Of a DNA stretch of 64,000 nt, positions 32,905-42,684 are shown one piece after another. The stretch spans positions 744,001 through 808,000 of the forward strand of contig NZ_SHLD01000001.1 of NCBI RefSeq assembly GCF_004217615.1, read 5' to 3'. This DNA comes from Micromonospora kangleipakensis (GTDB lineage Bacteria; Actinomycetota; Actinomycetes; Mycobacteriales; Micromonosporaceae). Numbering within the stretch: position 1 is the stretch's first letter; the number at the start of each line of letters is the position of its first letter. Below the pieces are notes generated by a model. The model did not search any database. It was not told the origin of the DNA and saw only the letters and a list, made by a program, of their open reading frames with translations. Position numbers and translations under genes: made by a program.

Positions 32905-34947
32905 CTACGCGGCGGCGAGGAAGAACTTCTCCCAGGTGCCGAGGCCGCGGTTCGGCGCGTCCCAGGTGAGGGGCCGGCTGGCGATCAGCGGCAGGGTGCC
33001 GCGGCTTTCCGCGCAGACCGCCTTGGTGTTGATGTCCGCGATGAAGTAGATGCTGCCGTCGGGGTTGTGGTCGATCATCTCGTACAGCTCCCACGGTCCG
33101 ATCCAGGTACCCCGGGCGAGCAGCGGCTTCGCACCGGCGCTCTGCGCGGTCACGTACCGGTTGTTGACCAGGGCGCGCAGCGCGAACTTGTGGTACCGCC
33201 AGTCGATCAGCTCGAACTTCTCCCACGAGCCGACCACCGTGGCCCGGGCGATGAGCGGCTTCGTCCCGGCGCTCTCCGCCGTCACGTACCGGGCGTTGAC
33301 CCCGGACCGGAGGCTGATGATCGGGTTGGGCGCCTGGAGGTCGAACTTCGCGTCCTGGGTGATTCCGGTGCCGCTGGCGATCAGCGGGCGCTCGACCGCC
33401 GCGTCGGAGACCACGTACCGGCCGTTGATCTGGGCCTTGATGGTGATGCTGCCGTCGGGGAGGTGGGCGAGCTGGAACTTCTCCCAGGCCCCGATCACGC
33501 CGGCCCGGGCGACGAGCGGCCGGGTCCCGGCGCTCTCCGCCGTCACGTACCTGCCGTTGGCCTTCGACCGGAACGCCACCAGCCCGCCGCCCGCGGCGAC
33601 GATGTCGAACCGGTGCCACGCCTCCAGGGCGTAGCCGCTGGCCAGCAGCGGCTGGCTGCCGTCGACCCCCGGGGAGGCCAGGCCGCCGCTGCTGCGCGAC
33701 CGCAGGCCGACCGAGCTGCGGGTGACCGGGGCCGGTCCGACGTGCACCATCCGGTCGATGGAGTCCGTCTCGGCGAAGACCGCACCGGAGACGCCGGTGG
33801 TGACGATGGCGTCGCGGACCTGGAGCGGGGTCCAGTCCGGGTGCGCGGCGAGCAGCAGCGCGGCGGCGCCCGCGACGTGCGGCGAGGCCATCGAGGTGCC
33901 GTCGAGGGTCGCCTTCGCCGTGCTGCTCCCGATGCTCGCCGAGGTGATGCCGACGCCGGGGGCGTAGGTGTCCAGGCAGGATCCCCAGTTGGACCAGGTG
34001 GTCCGGATGTCCAGCTTGTCGGTGGCGCCGACGGTGATCGCCTCCGGCACCGAGGCCGGCGAGTAGACGCAGGCGAAGTTCCGGTCGTTGCCGGCGGCGA
34101 CCGCGTACGTCAGGCCGGACGCGATGGACGCGGAGACGGCGGCGTTCAGGGCCGCGTCCTTCGGGGCCTCAAGGCTCATGTTCACCACGGCCGGCTTCGC
34201 CGCGTGGGCGGTCACCCAGTCGATCCCGGCGATGACGGTCTCCGTGGTGCCCGCGCCGGCGCAGTTGAGCACCCGGACCCCGACCAGCTTCACGTCCTTG
34301 GCCACGCCGTACGCGGTGCCACCGATGGTCCCGGCGACGTGGGTGCCATGGCCGTTGCAGTCGTCCGCCGCCGGGTCGCCGTCGACGAAGTCGTAGCCGT
34401 GGCTGGCCCGGCCGCCGAAGTCCTGGTGGGCGATGTTGATCCCGGTGTCGACGACGTACGTGGTGACCCCGCTCGCCGACGTGGCCGGGTACGTGTACGA
34501 GCGGTTGAGCGCCGAGGTGGTCTGGTCGATCCGGTCCAGGCCCCAGGACGGCGGGTTGGTCTGGGTGCCGCTCGTGGTGTACCGGCGGACCGGCTCGACG
34601 TACGCCACCTCGGGGTCGGCGGCCAGCCGCTTCGCCTGCGCGGCGGTCATCTCGGCCGACCAGCCGCGCAGGGCGCCGGTGAAGACCCGGCGGACGACGC
34701 CGCCGTTCTCCTGCGCCAGCGCCGCGACGGCGGAGCGGGTCCGGCTGGCGGAGGCGCGGTCGTCCGTCAACCCGACGATGTACCGGCCCGGCACGATGGC
34801 CGGGTCGACGTCGGTGGCCTGCGGCGCCGCCGGGACGCGGGGTGCCGCTGCCCCCGCGCCGGGGGTGAGGGCGCAGGTGAGAGCGGTCGCGGAGGCGAGG
34901 GCGAGCCCCACCGCCGCGGTATGGCGCAGGGCGCCAAGCACTGTCAT
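32905..34947 (-). CDS. Secreted subtilisin-like (S8) protease with beta-trefoil repeats
   Basis: 680 residues. Signal peptide about 1-34, inhibitor I9-type propeptide (about 45-125: GRYIVGL to VAYVEPVRRY), then a proteinase K/aqualysin-type catalytic domain with Asp167 (VVDTGI), His200 (GHGTHVAG), oxyanion Asn287 (AAGN) and Ser352 (GTSMASPHVAG). Residues about 405-680 hold six to seven units of the pattern ANGRYVTAESAG-RPLVARA...WEKF, i.e. fascin/beta-trefoil-like repeats that may bind glycans or actin-like partners. It is paralogous to the next gene. Confidence 0.92.
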   Translation of the reverse strand: MTVLGALRHTAAVGLALASATALTCALTPGAGAAAPRVPAAPQATDVDPAIVPGRYIVGLTDDRASASRTRSAVAALAQENGGVVRRVFTGALRGWSAEMTAAQAKRLAADPEVAYVEPVRRYTTSGTQTNPPSWGLDRIDQTTSALNRSYTYPATSASGVTTYVVDTGINIAHQDFGGRASHGYDFVDGDPAADDCNGHGTHVAGTIGGTAYGVAKDVKLVGVRVLNCAGAGTTETVIAGIDWVTAHAAKPAVVNMSLEAPKDAALNAAVSASIASGLTYAVAAGNDRNFACVYSPASVPEAITVGATDKLDIRTTWSNWGSCLDTYAPGVGITSASIGSSTAKATLDGTSMASPHVAGAAALLLAAHPDWTPLQVRDAIVTTGVSGAVFAETDSIDRMVHVGPAPVTRSSVGLRSRSSGGLASPGVDGSQPLLASGYALEAWHRFDIVAAGGGLVAFRSKANGRYVTAESAGTRPLVARAGVIGAWEKFQLAHLPDGSITIKAQINGRYVVSDAAVERPLIASGTGITQDAKFDLQAPNPIISLRSGVNARYVTAESAGTKPLIARATVVGSWEKFELIDWRYHKFALRALVNNRYVTAQSAGAKPLLARGTWIGPWELYEMIDHNPDGSIYFIADINTKAVCAESRGTLPLIASRPLTWDAPNRGLGTWEKFFLAAA

Positions 34948-34982
34948 GGAACTTGTCTCCCCGTTGACGTGGTCGAGCGGGA

Positions 34983-35020
34983 CGACGACGCCCGCCGGGT
35001 CGACCCGGCGGGCGTCGTCG
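34983..35020 (-). terminator. 38-bp perfect palindrome, terminator of the second protease gene
   Basis: 34983-35020 is perfectly symmetric about 35001/35002 and begins 7 nt beyond the stop of the minus-strand gene ending at 35027. It is also only 36 nt upstream of the start of the first protease gene, so an effect on that gene is possible. Confidence 0.7.
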
Positions 35021-35026
35021 AATCCG

Positions 35027-37057
35027 TCAGGGCGCGATAGCGGTGACGGTGAACCGCTCCCAGCCGCCCAGGCCGAGCGTGGGGCTCGACCAGTTGATCG
35101 TCCGGTTGGCGATCAGCGGCTTGTTGCCGTAGCTGTCCGCGCAGACGACCTTGCCGTTGACGTCGGCGGCGAGCCAGAGCGTGCCGTCGGTGTTGTAGTC
35201 GAGCACCCAGAGCTTCTCCCACGCCCCGACGCTGGTGGCGCGGGCCTTCAGCGCGGCCGCGCCGGCGTTCTCGGCGGTGACGAACTTGTTGTTGATCTTC
35301 GCCCGCAGGGCCACGTAGCCGTTGCCCAGGTCGACCAGCTCGAACCGCTCCCAGGTGCCCACCGCGGCGGCCTGGGCGATCAACGGCAGGTTGCCGGCGC
35401 TCTCCGCCATCACGTACTTGCCGTTCGCGGACGCCTTGATGCTGACCGTCGGGGCCGGCGCGGCGAACTCGAACCGCTCCCAGCTCCCGATGCTGGCCGC
35501 CTTGGCGATCAACGGCGACTTGCCGTAGTTCTCCGCCATCACGTACTTGCCGTTGGAGTTCGCCTTGAGGCTGACGCTGCCGTCGGTGTTCTGCACGAGG
35601 GTGAACTTCTCGGCGGCACCGATGCTCGTCCTGCTGGCGATCAGCGGCGAGGTGCCCGAGGCCGGCGCGGTGACGTACCTGCCGTTGGCCTTGGCGAGCA
35701 GGGCGACGAAGCCGTCACCCGTGTCGACCACGTCGAACTTCTCCCACGGCCCGAGGGCGGTGGAGCGGGCGACCAGCGGCAGGGTGCCGGCGCTCTCCGC
35801 CGTCACCAGCTTGCCGTTGATCCGCGCCTTGAGGCCATACGAGGCGCGGGCCGGCTGGCGGGGCCCGACGTGCAGCAGGCGGTTCACCGAACTCCGCGCG
35901 TCGTGCACCGCGCCGGAGATGCCGCTGGTGACGATCTCGTCGCGGACCTGCTGCGGGGTCCAGTCCGGATGCGCCGAGAGGATCAGCGCGGCGGCGCCGG
36001 CGACGTGCGGCGACGCCATCGAGGTGCCGCTCTCCACGGCCGTGCCGTCGGCCTCGCCGATCGCCGAGGTGATGTTGACGCCCGGGGCGAAGACGTCCAC
36101 GCAGGAGCCGTAGTTGGAGAACCAGGCGCGGAAGTCGAGATGGTCGGTGGCGCCGACGGTGATGGCCCCGGGGACCCGGGCCGGGGAGGCGAGGCAGGCG
36201 TCGCGATCGTCGTTGCCGGACGCGACCGCGTACGTGAGGCCGGCGGCGATGGAGCGGTTGACCGCGTCGTCCACCGACTGCACGCCGACGCCGAAGCCGA
36301 GGCTCATGTTCACCACGGCCGGCTCGGCCGCGTGCGCGGTCACCCAGTCGATGGCGGCGACCAGCTTGTCGCTGGTACCCCCTTCGCCCATGCAGTCGAG
36401 CACCCGGACCGCGACCAGCTTCACGTCCTTCGCCACGCCGTACGTTCCGCCGCCGACCGTGCCGGCCACGTGCGTGCCGTGCCCGTTGCAGTCGTCGGCG
36501 ACGGCGTCGTCGTCCACGAAGTCGTAGCCGTAGCTGGCCCGGCCGCCGAAGTCCCGGTGGCCGATGTCGATGCCGGTGTCCACGATGTACGCGGTCACGT
36601 CGGCCGCGGTGCCCGGATAGCCGTACGCCTTGTTGAGCACCGGCGTGGTCTGGTCGATCCGGTCCAGGCCCCAGGAGGGCGGGCTGCTCTGCGTGCCGGC
36701 GATGGAGAAGCGGCGCACCTGCTCGACGTACGCGACGTCCGGGTCGGCGGCCAACCGGGCCGCCTGCGCCTCGGTCATCCGCGCCGACCAGCCCCGCAGA
36801 GCGCTGCTGAAGACCTGCCCGACCGACCCGCCGGCGCGGTCGGCGAGCGACGCGGCGGTGGCCCGGACGGTCCGCGCCGACGCCTTGCGGTCCTTGAGGA
36901 CGACGATGTAGCGGCCCGGTACGGCCTCGGAGGCGTCGGCGGTCCGCACCTTGTGCGGGGCGGTCGGAGCGGCGGCCGCCGGACCGCCGGTGGCGACCCA
37001 GGCGAGGGTGGTCGCGGAGGCGAGGGCGAGCCCCACCAGCGCGGAGCGGCGTAGCAC
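35027..37057 (-). CDS. Secreted subtilisin-like (S8) protease with beta-trefoil repeats (paralogue)
   Basis: 676 residues, same plan as the gene at 32905-34947: signal peptide about 1-30, I9 propeptide, catalytic Asp160 (IVDTGI), His193 (GHGTHVAG), Ser346 (GTSMASPHVAG), and a tail of about 275 residues with six or seven units such as KANGRYVTAPASGTSPLIAS and SIGSWERFEF. It is more uniform in its repeats than its neighbour. Tandem duplication is the simplest explanation. The leader-peptide start ATG 37057 is well placed. Confidence 0.93.
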   Translation of the reverse strand: MLRRSALVGLALASATTLAWVATGGPAAAAPTAPHKVRTADASEAVPGRYIVVLKDRKASARTVRATAASLADRAGGSVGQVFSSALRGWSARMTEAQAARLAADPDVAYVEQVRRFSIAGTQSSPPSWGLDRIDQTTPVLNKAYGYPGTAADVTAYIVDTGIDIGHRDFGGRASYGYDFVDDDAVADDCNGHGTHVAGTVGGGTYGVAKDVKLVAVRVLDCMGEGGTSDKLVAAIDWVTAHAAEPAVVNMSLGFGVGVQSVDDAVNRSIAAGLTYAVASGNDDRDACLASPARVPGAITVGATDHLDFRAWFSNYGSCVDVFAPGVNITSAIGEADGTAVESGTSMASPHVAGAAALILSAHPDWTPQQVRDEIVTSGISGAVHDARSSVNRLLHVGPRQPARASYGLKARINGKLVTAESAGTLPLVARSTALGPWEKFDVVDTGDGFVALLAKANGRYVTAPASGTSPLIASRTSIGAAEKFTLVQNTDGSVSLKANSNGKYVMAENYGKSPLIAKAASIGSWERFEFAAPAPTVSIKASANGKYVMAESAGNLPLIAQAAAVGTWERFELVDLGNGYVALRAKINNKFVTAENAGAAALKARATSVGAWEKLWVLDYNTDGTLWLAADVNGKVVCADSYGNKPLIANRTINWSSPTLGLGGWERFTVTAIAP

Positions 37058-37241
37058 TTGAGTGTTCTCCCCGTGGATCAGCGGCCGTCCCCGGTTGTGG
37101 GCGACGGGCGATCGGCGCGGCCTGCGACAGATCGGTCAGCAGGCCGATGGACGCCGGTCCATCATGCGGGAAGATCACCGCCGGGCGCGTCAACCGTTCG
37201 GTCGATACGGCGGCGTGTCGTCCTACGCCGGTGCGACGCGC

Positions 37242-38702
37242 TCAGTCGAGGACGCCCTGCTCCCGGGCCCAGCGCCGCAGCTCGGCCTCGGCCTCGTCGC
37301 GGTCCAGCGGGCCGCGCTCCAGGCGCAGCTCCTTCAGGTGCTGCCAGGCCCTGCCCACCACCGGCCCCGGCGGTACGCCGAGCAGCTCCATGATCGCGTT
37401 GCCGTCCAGGTCCGGACGGACCCGGGCCAGGTCCTCCTCGGCGGCGATCCGGGCGATCCGCTCCTCCAGCGCGTCGTAGTCGGCGGCCAGCGCGGCCGCC
37501 TTGCGCCGGTTGCGGGTGGTGCAGTCCGACCGGGTCAGCTTGTGCAGCCGGGGCAGCAGGTCACCGGCGTCCGCGACGTACCGGCGCACCGCCGAGTCGG
37601 TCCACTCGCCCCGGCCGTACCCGTAGAAGCGCAGGTGCAGCGCGACCAGGGCGACCACCTTCGAGGTGACGTCCTTCGGGTACCGCATGGCCTTCATCCG
37701 GGCCTTGGTCAGCCGGGCGCCGACCACCTCGTGGTGGTGGAAGCTGACCCGCCCGTCCGGGCCGATCGCCTTGGTGGCCGGCTTGCCGACGTCGTGCGTC
37801 AGTGCGGCCATCCGCAGCACGAAGTCGCAGCCGTCCTCCTCCATCGACATGGCGTTCTCGACCACGGTGAGGGTGTGCTCGTAGACGTCCTTGTGCTGGG
37901 CGTGCTCATCGATCGTCAGCTTCAGCCCGGTCAGCTCGGGCAGGAACCGCTCGGCCAGCCCGGTGTCGACCAGCAGCCGCAGCCCGGTGATCGGGTCCGC
38001 ACCGCAGAGCAGCTTGGTGAACTCGTCCCGGATCCGCTCGGCGGTGATCCGGTCCAGGTCGGCGGCCATCCGGCTCATCGCCTCCCGGACGTCCGGGTGG
38101 ACGGCGAAGCGGAGCTGAGCGACGAACCGGGCCGCCCGCAGCATCCGCAGCGGGTCGTCGCCGAACGACTGCCGGGGCGTCCCCGGGGTACGGATGACCT
38201 TGGCGGCGAGGTCGGCCAGGCCGCCGTGCGGGTCGGTGAACCGGTGGTCGGGGAGGCTCACCGCCATCGCGTTGATGGTGAAGTCCCGCCGCTTGAGGTC
38301 GTCTTCGAGGCTGGTCCCGTACTCGACGATCGGGTTGCGGCTGACCTGGTCGTACGCCTCGGCGCGGAAGGTGGTGATCTCCAGGCGGAGGCCGTCGTGC
38401 TGGGCGCCGATGGTGCCGAACTCCCGACCGGTCTCCCAGATCGACTCGGCCCAGCCCTTGATGATCCGCAGCGTCTGGTCGGGGTGCGCGTCGGTGCAGA
38501 AGTCCAGGTCCTCGCCGAGCCGACCGAGCAGCGCGTCCCGCACCGAACCGCCCACCAGGTGCAGTTCGTGGCCGGCCGCGGCGAACCGGCGGCCGAGCTC
38601 GTCGGCGACCGGCGAGACGCGGAGCAGCTCGGCGACGGCGTTGCGCTGCGCGGCGGTGAGGTCGCGGCGGTCGGCGGCGTGGGATGCGGAGGCTTCGGAC
38701 AT
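37242..38702 (-). CDS. cca: CCA tRNA nucleotidyltransferase
   Basis: 486 residues. It adds the 3' CCA end to tRNAs. The nucleotidyltransferase head has LVGGSVRDALLGRLGEDLDFCTDA, FTINAMAVSLPDHRFTDPHGGLADL and DDPLRMLRAARFVAQL; a C-terminal HD domain (AALTHDVGKP and FHHHEVVGARL) is typical of the actinobacterial form. It is divergent from murJ, the usual actinobacterial arrangement. TAGGCT stands 9 nt before the ATG at 38702. Confidence 0.95.
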   Translation of the reverse strand: MSEASASHAADRRDLTAAQRNAVAELLRVSPVADELGRRFAAAGHELHLVGGSVRDALLGRLGEDLDFCTDAHPDQTLRIIKGWAESIWETGREFGTIGAQHDGLRLEITTFRAEAYDQVSRNPIVEYGTSLEDDLKRRDFTINAMAVSLPDHRFTDPHGGLADLAAKVIRTPGTPRQSFGDDPLRMLRAARFVAQLRFAVHPDVREAMSRMAADLDRITAERIRDEFTKLLCGADPITGLRLLVDTGLAERFLPELTGLKLTIDEHAQHKDVYEHTLTVVENAMSMEEDGCDFVLRMAALTHDVGKPATKAIGPDGRVSFHHHEVVGARLTKARMKAMRYPKDVTSKVVALVALHLRFYGYGRGEWTDSAVRRYVADAGDLLPRLHKLTRSDCTTRNRRKAAALAADYDALEERIARIAAEEDLARVRPDLDGNAIMELLGVPPGPVVGRAWQHLKELRLERGPLDRDEAEAELRRWAREQGVLD

Positions 38703-38829
38703 GGGATCGCCAGCCTATCGGTCCGGCCCGGGAACTCCGCCGCCGGGCGCGGGTAAGAGGTACAGGTTGACTAAGGTTCTGACCGTCGGGACGGTGCCCG
38801 GCCCCGACGTACCCCCTGGGAGGCTGGAC

Positions 38830-40572
38830 ATGAGCGGCGGGCTCTACCGCAGCGCGAACGCCACGCCGGACGGCGCGGTGCCTCCCACGGACGAGGCCAC
38901 CTTCATCTCGGCCGAGCCGCTCAACCAGCCGGCGGTGGAGGCCACCGCGCCGCCGCCGGAGCAGGTCGGGGAGGCCAGCGCCGCGGCGAACAGCGCGGTG
39001 ATGGCGATCGGCAGCCTGGTCAGCCGGGGTACGGGCTTCATCCGCAACCTGATGGTCGGGGCGGCCCTGGGCAACCTGATCGGCAATGCGTACACGACCG
39101 CGCAGTTCCTGCCGAACCAGGTGTACGAGTTCCTGCTCGGCGGGGTGCTGACCAGCGTGCTGATCCCGGTGCTGGTCCGTCGGCGCAAGGTCGACGCGGA
39201 CAAGGGCGAGGCGTACGCGCAGCGGCTGCTCACCCTGGCGGTGATCTCGCTGGCCGCCGCGGCGCTGATCGCGGTGGTCCTCGCGCCGGTGCTGACCGCG
39301 CTCTACGCCAGCGGCAAGGGCGGCGACTACACCGGGCTGGTCAACAACCTGTCCTACCTGATGCTGCCGATGCTCTTCTTCACGGGCGTCAGCGCGCTGA
39401 TCGCCGCGGTGCTCAACACCCGGGGCCACTTCGCCGCCCCGATGTGGGCACCGATCCTGAACAACCTGGTGGTCATCGCCACCTTCGGCCTGTACATCGT
39501 GACCTTCGGTGCGCGGAACCTCCAGCCCGCCGAGCTGGGCTGGGGCCGGATTCTGCTGCTCGGCGGCGGCACCCTGCTCGGTGTGGCGGTCCAGGCCGCC
39601 GGTCTGCTGCCGGCGCTGCGCAAGGTGGGCTTCCGGTGGAAGTGGCGCTTCGACTTCCGTGAGCTGGGGCTGCGCGAGCTGGCCAAGCTCGGCACCTGGA
39701 TGTTCTGCTACGTGGCGGTCAACCAGCTCGGCCTCTTCGTGGTGGTCAACCTGCTCACCCGGGCCGCCGGGGAGGACAACGCCGGCATCCTGATCTACAA
39801 CAACGTCTTCCTGCTGCTGATGATGGCGCACGGCATCATCGCCGTCTCGATCATCACCGCGCTGATGCCGCGGATGAGCGCCGCCGCCGCCGACGGCCGG
39901 TTCCGCGACGTGACCGCCGACCTGTCGCGCGGCACCCGGATGGTCACCGCGGTGCTCGCCCCGATCGCGGTCTGCTACGCCGTGCTGGCCGGCCCGATCT
40001 CCGTGGTGGTGTTCCGCTACGGCGCCTTCACCGGCGAGAACGCGACCGCCACCTCGACCGTCCTGCTGGTCGCGGCGGTGGGGCTGGTGCCCTTCGCGAT
40101 CAGCCAGCTCTTCACCTTCGCCTTCTACGCGCTGCCGGACACCCGCACCCCGGCCCTGATCAACATTCCGGTGGTGGCGCTGCGGGTGCTCCTCCAGATC
40201 GGGCTCTTCCTCGCCTTCTCCGCCACCTTCGCGGCGGCCGGCATGATGCTCGGCAACGCCATCTCGTACGTGGCCGCCGCGGTGATCTCCGCGCTGCTGC
40301 TGCGGCCCCGGGTGGGCCGGATCGGGCTCGGCGGCATCATGCGGACCATGGGCCGGGTCGTCCTGGCCGCGCTCGGCGCCGCCGCGGTCGGCCTGATCGT
40401 GGTCGCGCTGCTCCCCGGCGACCCGGCCGACCTCAGCTGGTTCGCGGCGGTCGTCCAGCTGGTGGTGGGTGGCGCGGTGATCGGCGGGACGTACCTGGCG
40501 CTGGCCATGGCGCTCCGGATCGGCGAGATCACCGAGGTGGTCGGGATGGTCCGCCGCCGCCTCGGCCGCTGA
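38830..40572 (+). CDS. murJ: MurJ, lipid II flippase
   Basis: 580 residues with about 14 helices. It moves lipid II across the membrane. Family marks: SLVSRGTGFIRNLMVGAALG, QFLPNQVYEFLLGGVLTSVLIPVLVR, ALLNTRG-type loop AVLNTRGHFAAPMWAPILNN, and FYALPDTRTPALINI. A 55-residue hydrophilic head precedes the first helix. GGGAGG lies 6 nt before ATG 38830. Unlike mycobacterial MviN the pseudokinase is not fused but encoded by the next gene. Confidence 0.95.
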   Translation: MSGGLYRSANATPDGAVPPTDEATFISAEPLNQPAVEATAPPPEQVGEASAAANSAVMAIGSLVSRGTGFIRNLMVGAALGNLIGNAYTTAQFLPNQVYEFLLGGVLTSVLIPVLVRRRKVDADKGEAYAQRLLTLAVISLAAAALIAVVLAPVLTALYASGKGGDYTGLVNNLSYLMLPMLFFTGVSALIAAVLNTRGHFAAPMWAPILNNLVVIATFGLYIVTFGARNLQPAELGWGRILLLGGGTLLGVAVQAAGLLPALRKVGFRWKWRFDFRELGLRELAKLGTWMFCYVAVNQLGLFVVVNLLTRAAGEDNAGILIYNNVFLLLMMAHGIIAVSIITALMPRMSAAAADGRFRDVTADLSRGTRMVTAVLAPIAVCYAVLAGPISVVVFRYGAFTGENATATSTVLLVAAVGLVPFAISQLFTFAFYALPDTRTPALINIPVVALRVLLQIGLFLAFSATFAAAGMMLGNAISYVAAAVISALLLRPRVGRIGLGGIMRTMGRVVLAALGAAAVGLIVVALLPGDPADLSWFAAVVQLVVGGAVIGGTYLALAMALRIGEITEVVGMVRRRLGR

Positions 40573-41024
40573 CCCCGCCCGCCCCGGTCCACCGGCGCCC
40601 GGGCCGTTGGCCACGCACCGTGAACGAGGATCATCAGCCTGGGGATGCGACTGTGGATAACTCAGCGTTTCCCCGCTCAACCACCCTCTCGGCCTGTGGA
40701 CAACCATCCGTACGGATGAGGGTGCAGGGCCGATCGGGGGGAATTCGGCCGGGCTGCGGCAGGTCGCCACACGCGGTGCGCCCCTACGTCGACTACTTGC
40801 GGTCAACCTCTAGATTGGCTGGTGCATGTACCAGCAACGTGGCTGACAACGGTCGCAACCGGACCGGGCAGCCCGTGGCTGGTGCCCCACCGGCCGCGGC
40901 GGGAAGATGACATGTCGGAGAACCGGGCATCCCGGGTAAGGTCGCACTCGACGGGTACGGCAGGTCCCGACGTGGGCGTCGGCACCGGTCTGCCGGTTCC
41001 TTCGAAGGCAGAGCGGGAAGCCAC
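40573..41024. other. Intergenic region between murJ and the pseudokinase gene, with two DnaA boxes
   Basis: No gene is seen in these 452 bp. It holds perfect DnaA boxes at 40652-40660 and 40695-40703, and a short inverted repeat GCTGGT-N6-ACCAGC at about 40818-40835. The promoter of the pseudokinase operon must lie here. Confidence 0.5.
40652..40703 (-). promoter_or_regulatory. Pair of perfect DnaA boxes
   Basis: TGTGGATAA (40652-40660) and TGTGGACAA (40695-40703) are TTATCCACA and TTGTCCACA on the minus strand, 43 bp apart, about four helical turns, on the same face of the DNA. Confidence 0.55.
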
Positions 41025-42641
41025 ATGCCCAGCAGCACGGGTCCATCGATCGACACGATCACCGAGGGAGGACGGGTGACCCAGGTCGGCGAGGGTCAGG
41101 AGGCGGAGGAGACTGCTCCGCCGGTCATGACCTTCGGTGCTCCCACGGCCGGTGAGATCCTTGCCGATCGGTACGAGCTGGTCGAGCACATCAACAACGA
41201 CAGCGCGGGCCGGCTGGTCTGGCGCGGGGTCGACGTCGTGCTGCGCCGTCCCGTCGCGGTGGTCCTCCGCTACCCGGGTGGCGACTCCGCCACCGAAATG
41301 CTTCAGGCCGCCGTCGCGGCCAGCCGGGTCATCCACCCCAACCTGGTCGGCGTCTACGACGCGATCGACGAGGCGGACCGGGCGTACGTGGTCCGCGAGT
41401 GGGTGGACGGCCAGTCCCTGCGCGAGCTCGTCACCGTCGACGGGCCGCTGGACCCGGCCCGGGCGACCGCCATCGGCAACGCCGTCGCCAGCGCCCTCGC
41501 CGCGGTGCACGCGACCGGCATGGTGCACGGCAACGTCCACCCCGGCACCGTGATGATCAGCGACGACGGCCGGGTGGTACTGGCCGACGCGCGGACCGAC
41601 GGCGCGGACAGCCAGGAGAACGACATCCGGGCGGTCGGCGGGGTGCTCTACTTCGCCCTGACCGGGCACTGGCCGCACGGGGAGGCGCCGCTGCACGGCG
41701 CCACCGCCGGGCACGGCCGGGCCGCCCTCCCGGACGCCGTACGCGACGCCGGCGGCTCGATCGCCGCCCCCCGTCAGGTCCGGGCCGGGGTGCCCGCCTA
41801 CCTCGACGACCTGACCATGGACCTGCTCGACCCGGAGATCGCCCCGACCTCCTCGGACGTGCTCGCGGCCGAGCTGGGCCGGCTGGACATCCCCGCCGAC
41901 GAGCACTTCCTGGCCCAGGCCGGCCCGCTGCGCTTCACGGCGGACACCGAGGAGGAGCCGTCGCCGCTGGCCGCCGCCGGTGGCCGCAAGGTGGCCTTCG
42001 GCATCGCCGGGCTGCTCGCGGTGGCCCTGGTCGGCCTGCTCATCGGGATCAGCGCGCTGGGCGGCGACGACAAGGACCCGAAGACGGAGCCGGTGGCCCG
42101 CCCGTCCAGCAGCGCGCCACCCGACCAGCCCACCCAGCCCGCCGCCGCCGCGCGCAAGCTGGCCGTGGAGGACGTCCGGATCATCGACCCGGACAGTAAG
42201 AGCCGGGACGAGCTGAGCGACGCCGAGAAGGTGATCGACGGCAGCGAGGACGAGGGCTGGGAGACCGACACCTACAACGGGCCGAAGTTCGGCGGGCTCA
42301 AGAAGGGCATGGGGGTCTGGATCGACCTCGGCTCCGAGCACACGGTCAAGTCGGTGAAGGCCGTCCTCTCCGCCAGCGGCGCCACCGCCCAGCTCTACAC
42401 CGGCACCACCGACCCGGGCTCCAGCTCCTCCGGCGACAAGAAGCTGTACAACGAGTACGTGACGGTGAAGACGCAGATCGGTGACGGCTTCAGGCCCGCC
42501 CCTGGCAGCACGCTGATCTTCAGCAACGGCTTCGACCCGGACAAGAAGTACCGCTACCTGCTCTTCTGGCTCACCGAGCTGCCCTCGAACGACCGGGGCT
42601 ACAAGATCGGTGTCCAGGAGATCACCGTCCAGGGGTCGTGA
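41025..42641 (+). CDS. Membrane pseudokinase associated with MurJ
   Basis: 538 residues. The Ser/Thr-kinase fold is visible (LADRYELVEHINNDSAGRLVWRGVDVVLRRPVAVVLRY, HPNLVGVYDAIDEADRAYVVREWVDGQSL), but the catalytic HRD is HGN (VHGNVHPGTVMI) and DFG is ADA (LADART), and the VAIK lysine is absent, so it cannot be active. One membrane helix (about 322-345) leads to an extracytoplasmic galactose-binding-like domain (about 385-538). In M. tuberculosis the same pair is the C-terminal half of MviN, whose phosphorylated kinase domain binds FhaA; a like role is inferred. GTG 41076 with GGGAGG is an alternative start. Confidence 0.9.
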   Translation: MPSSTGPSIDTITEGGRVTQVGEGQEAEETAPPVMTFGAPTAGEILADRYELVEHINNDSAGRLVWRGVDVVLRRPVAVVLRYPGGDSATEMLQAAVAASRVIHPNLVGVYDAIDEADRAYVVREWVDGQSLRELVTVDGPLDPARATAIGNAVASALAAVHATGMVHGNVHPGTVMISDDGRVVLADARTDGADSQENDIRAVGGVLYFALTGHWPHGEAPLHGATAGHGRAALPDAVRDAGGSIAAPRQVRAGVPAYLDDLTMDLLDPEIAPTSSDVLAAELGRLDIPADEHFLAQAGPLRFTADTEEEPSPLAAAGGRKVAFGIAGLLAVALVGLLIGISALGGDDKDPKTEPVARPSSSAPPDQPTQPAAAARKLAVEDVRIIDPDSKSRDELSDAEKVIDGSEDEGWETDTYNGPKFGGLKKGMGVWIDLGSEHTVKSVKAVLSASGATAQLYTGTTDPGSSSSGDKKLYNEYVTVKTQIGDGFRPAPGSTLIFSNGFDPDKKYRYLLFWLTELPSNDRGYKIGVQEITVQGS

Positions 42642-42684
42642 ACCGGCCGCCGCTGTCCGGGCACCACTCCCGCCGGACGTGGTG

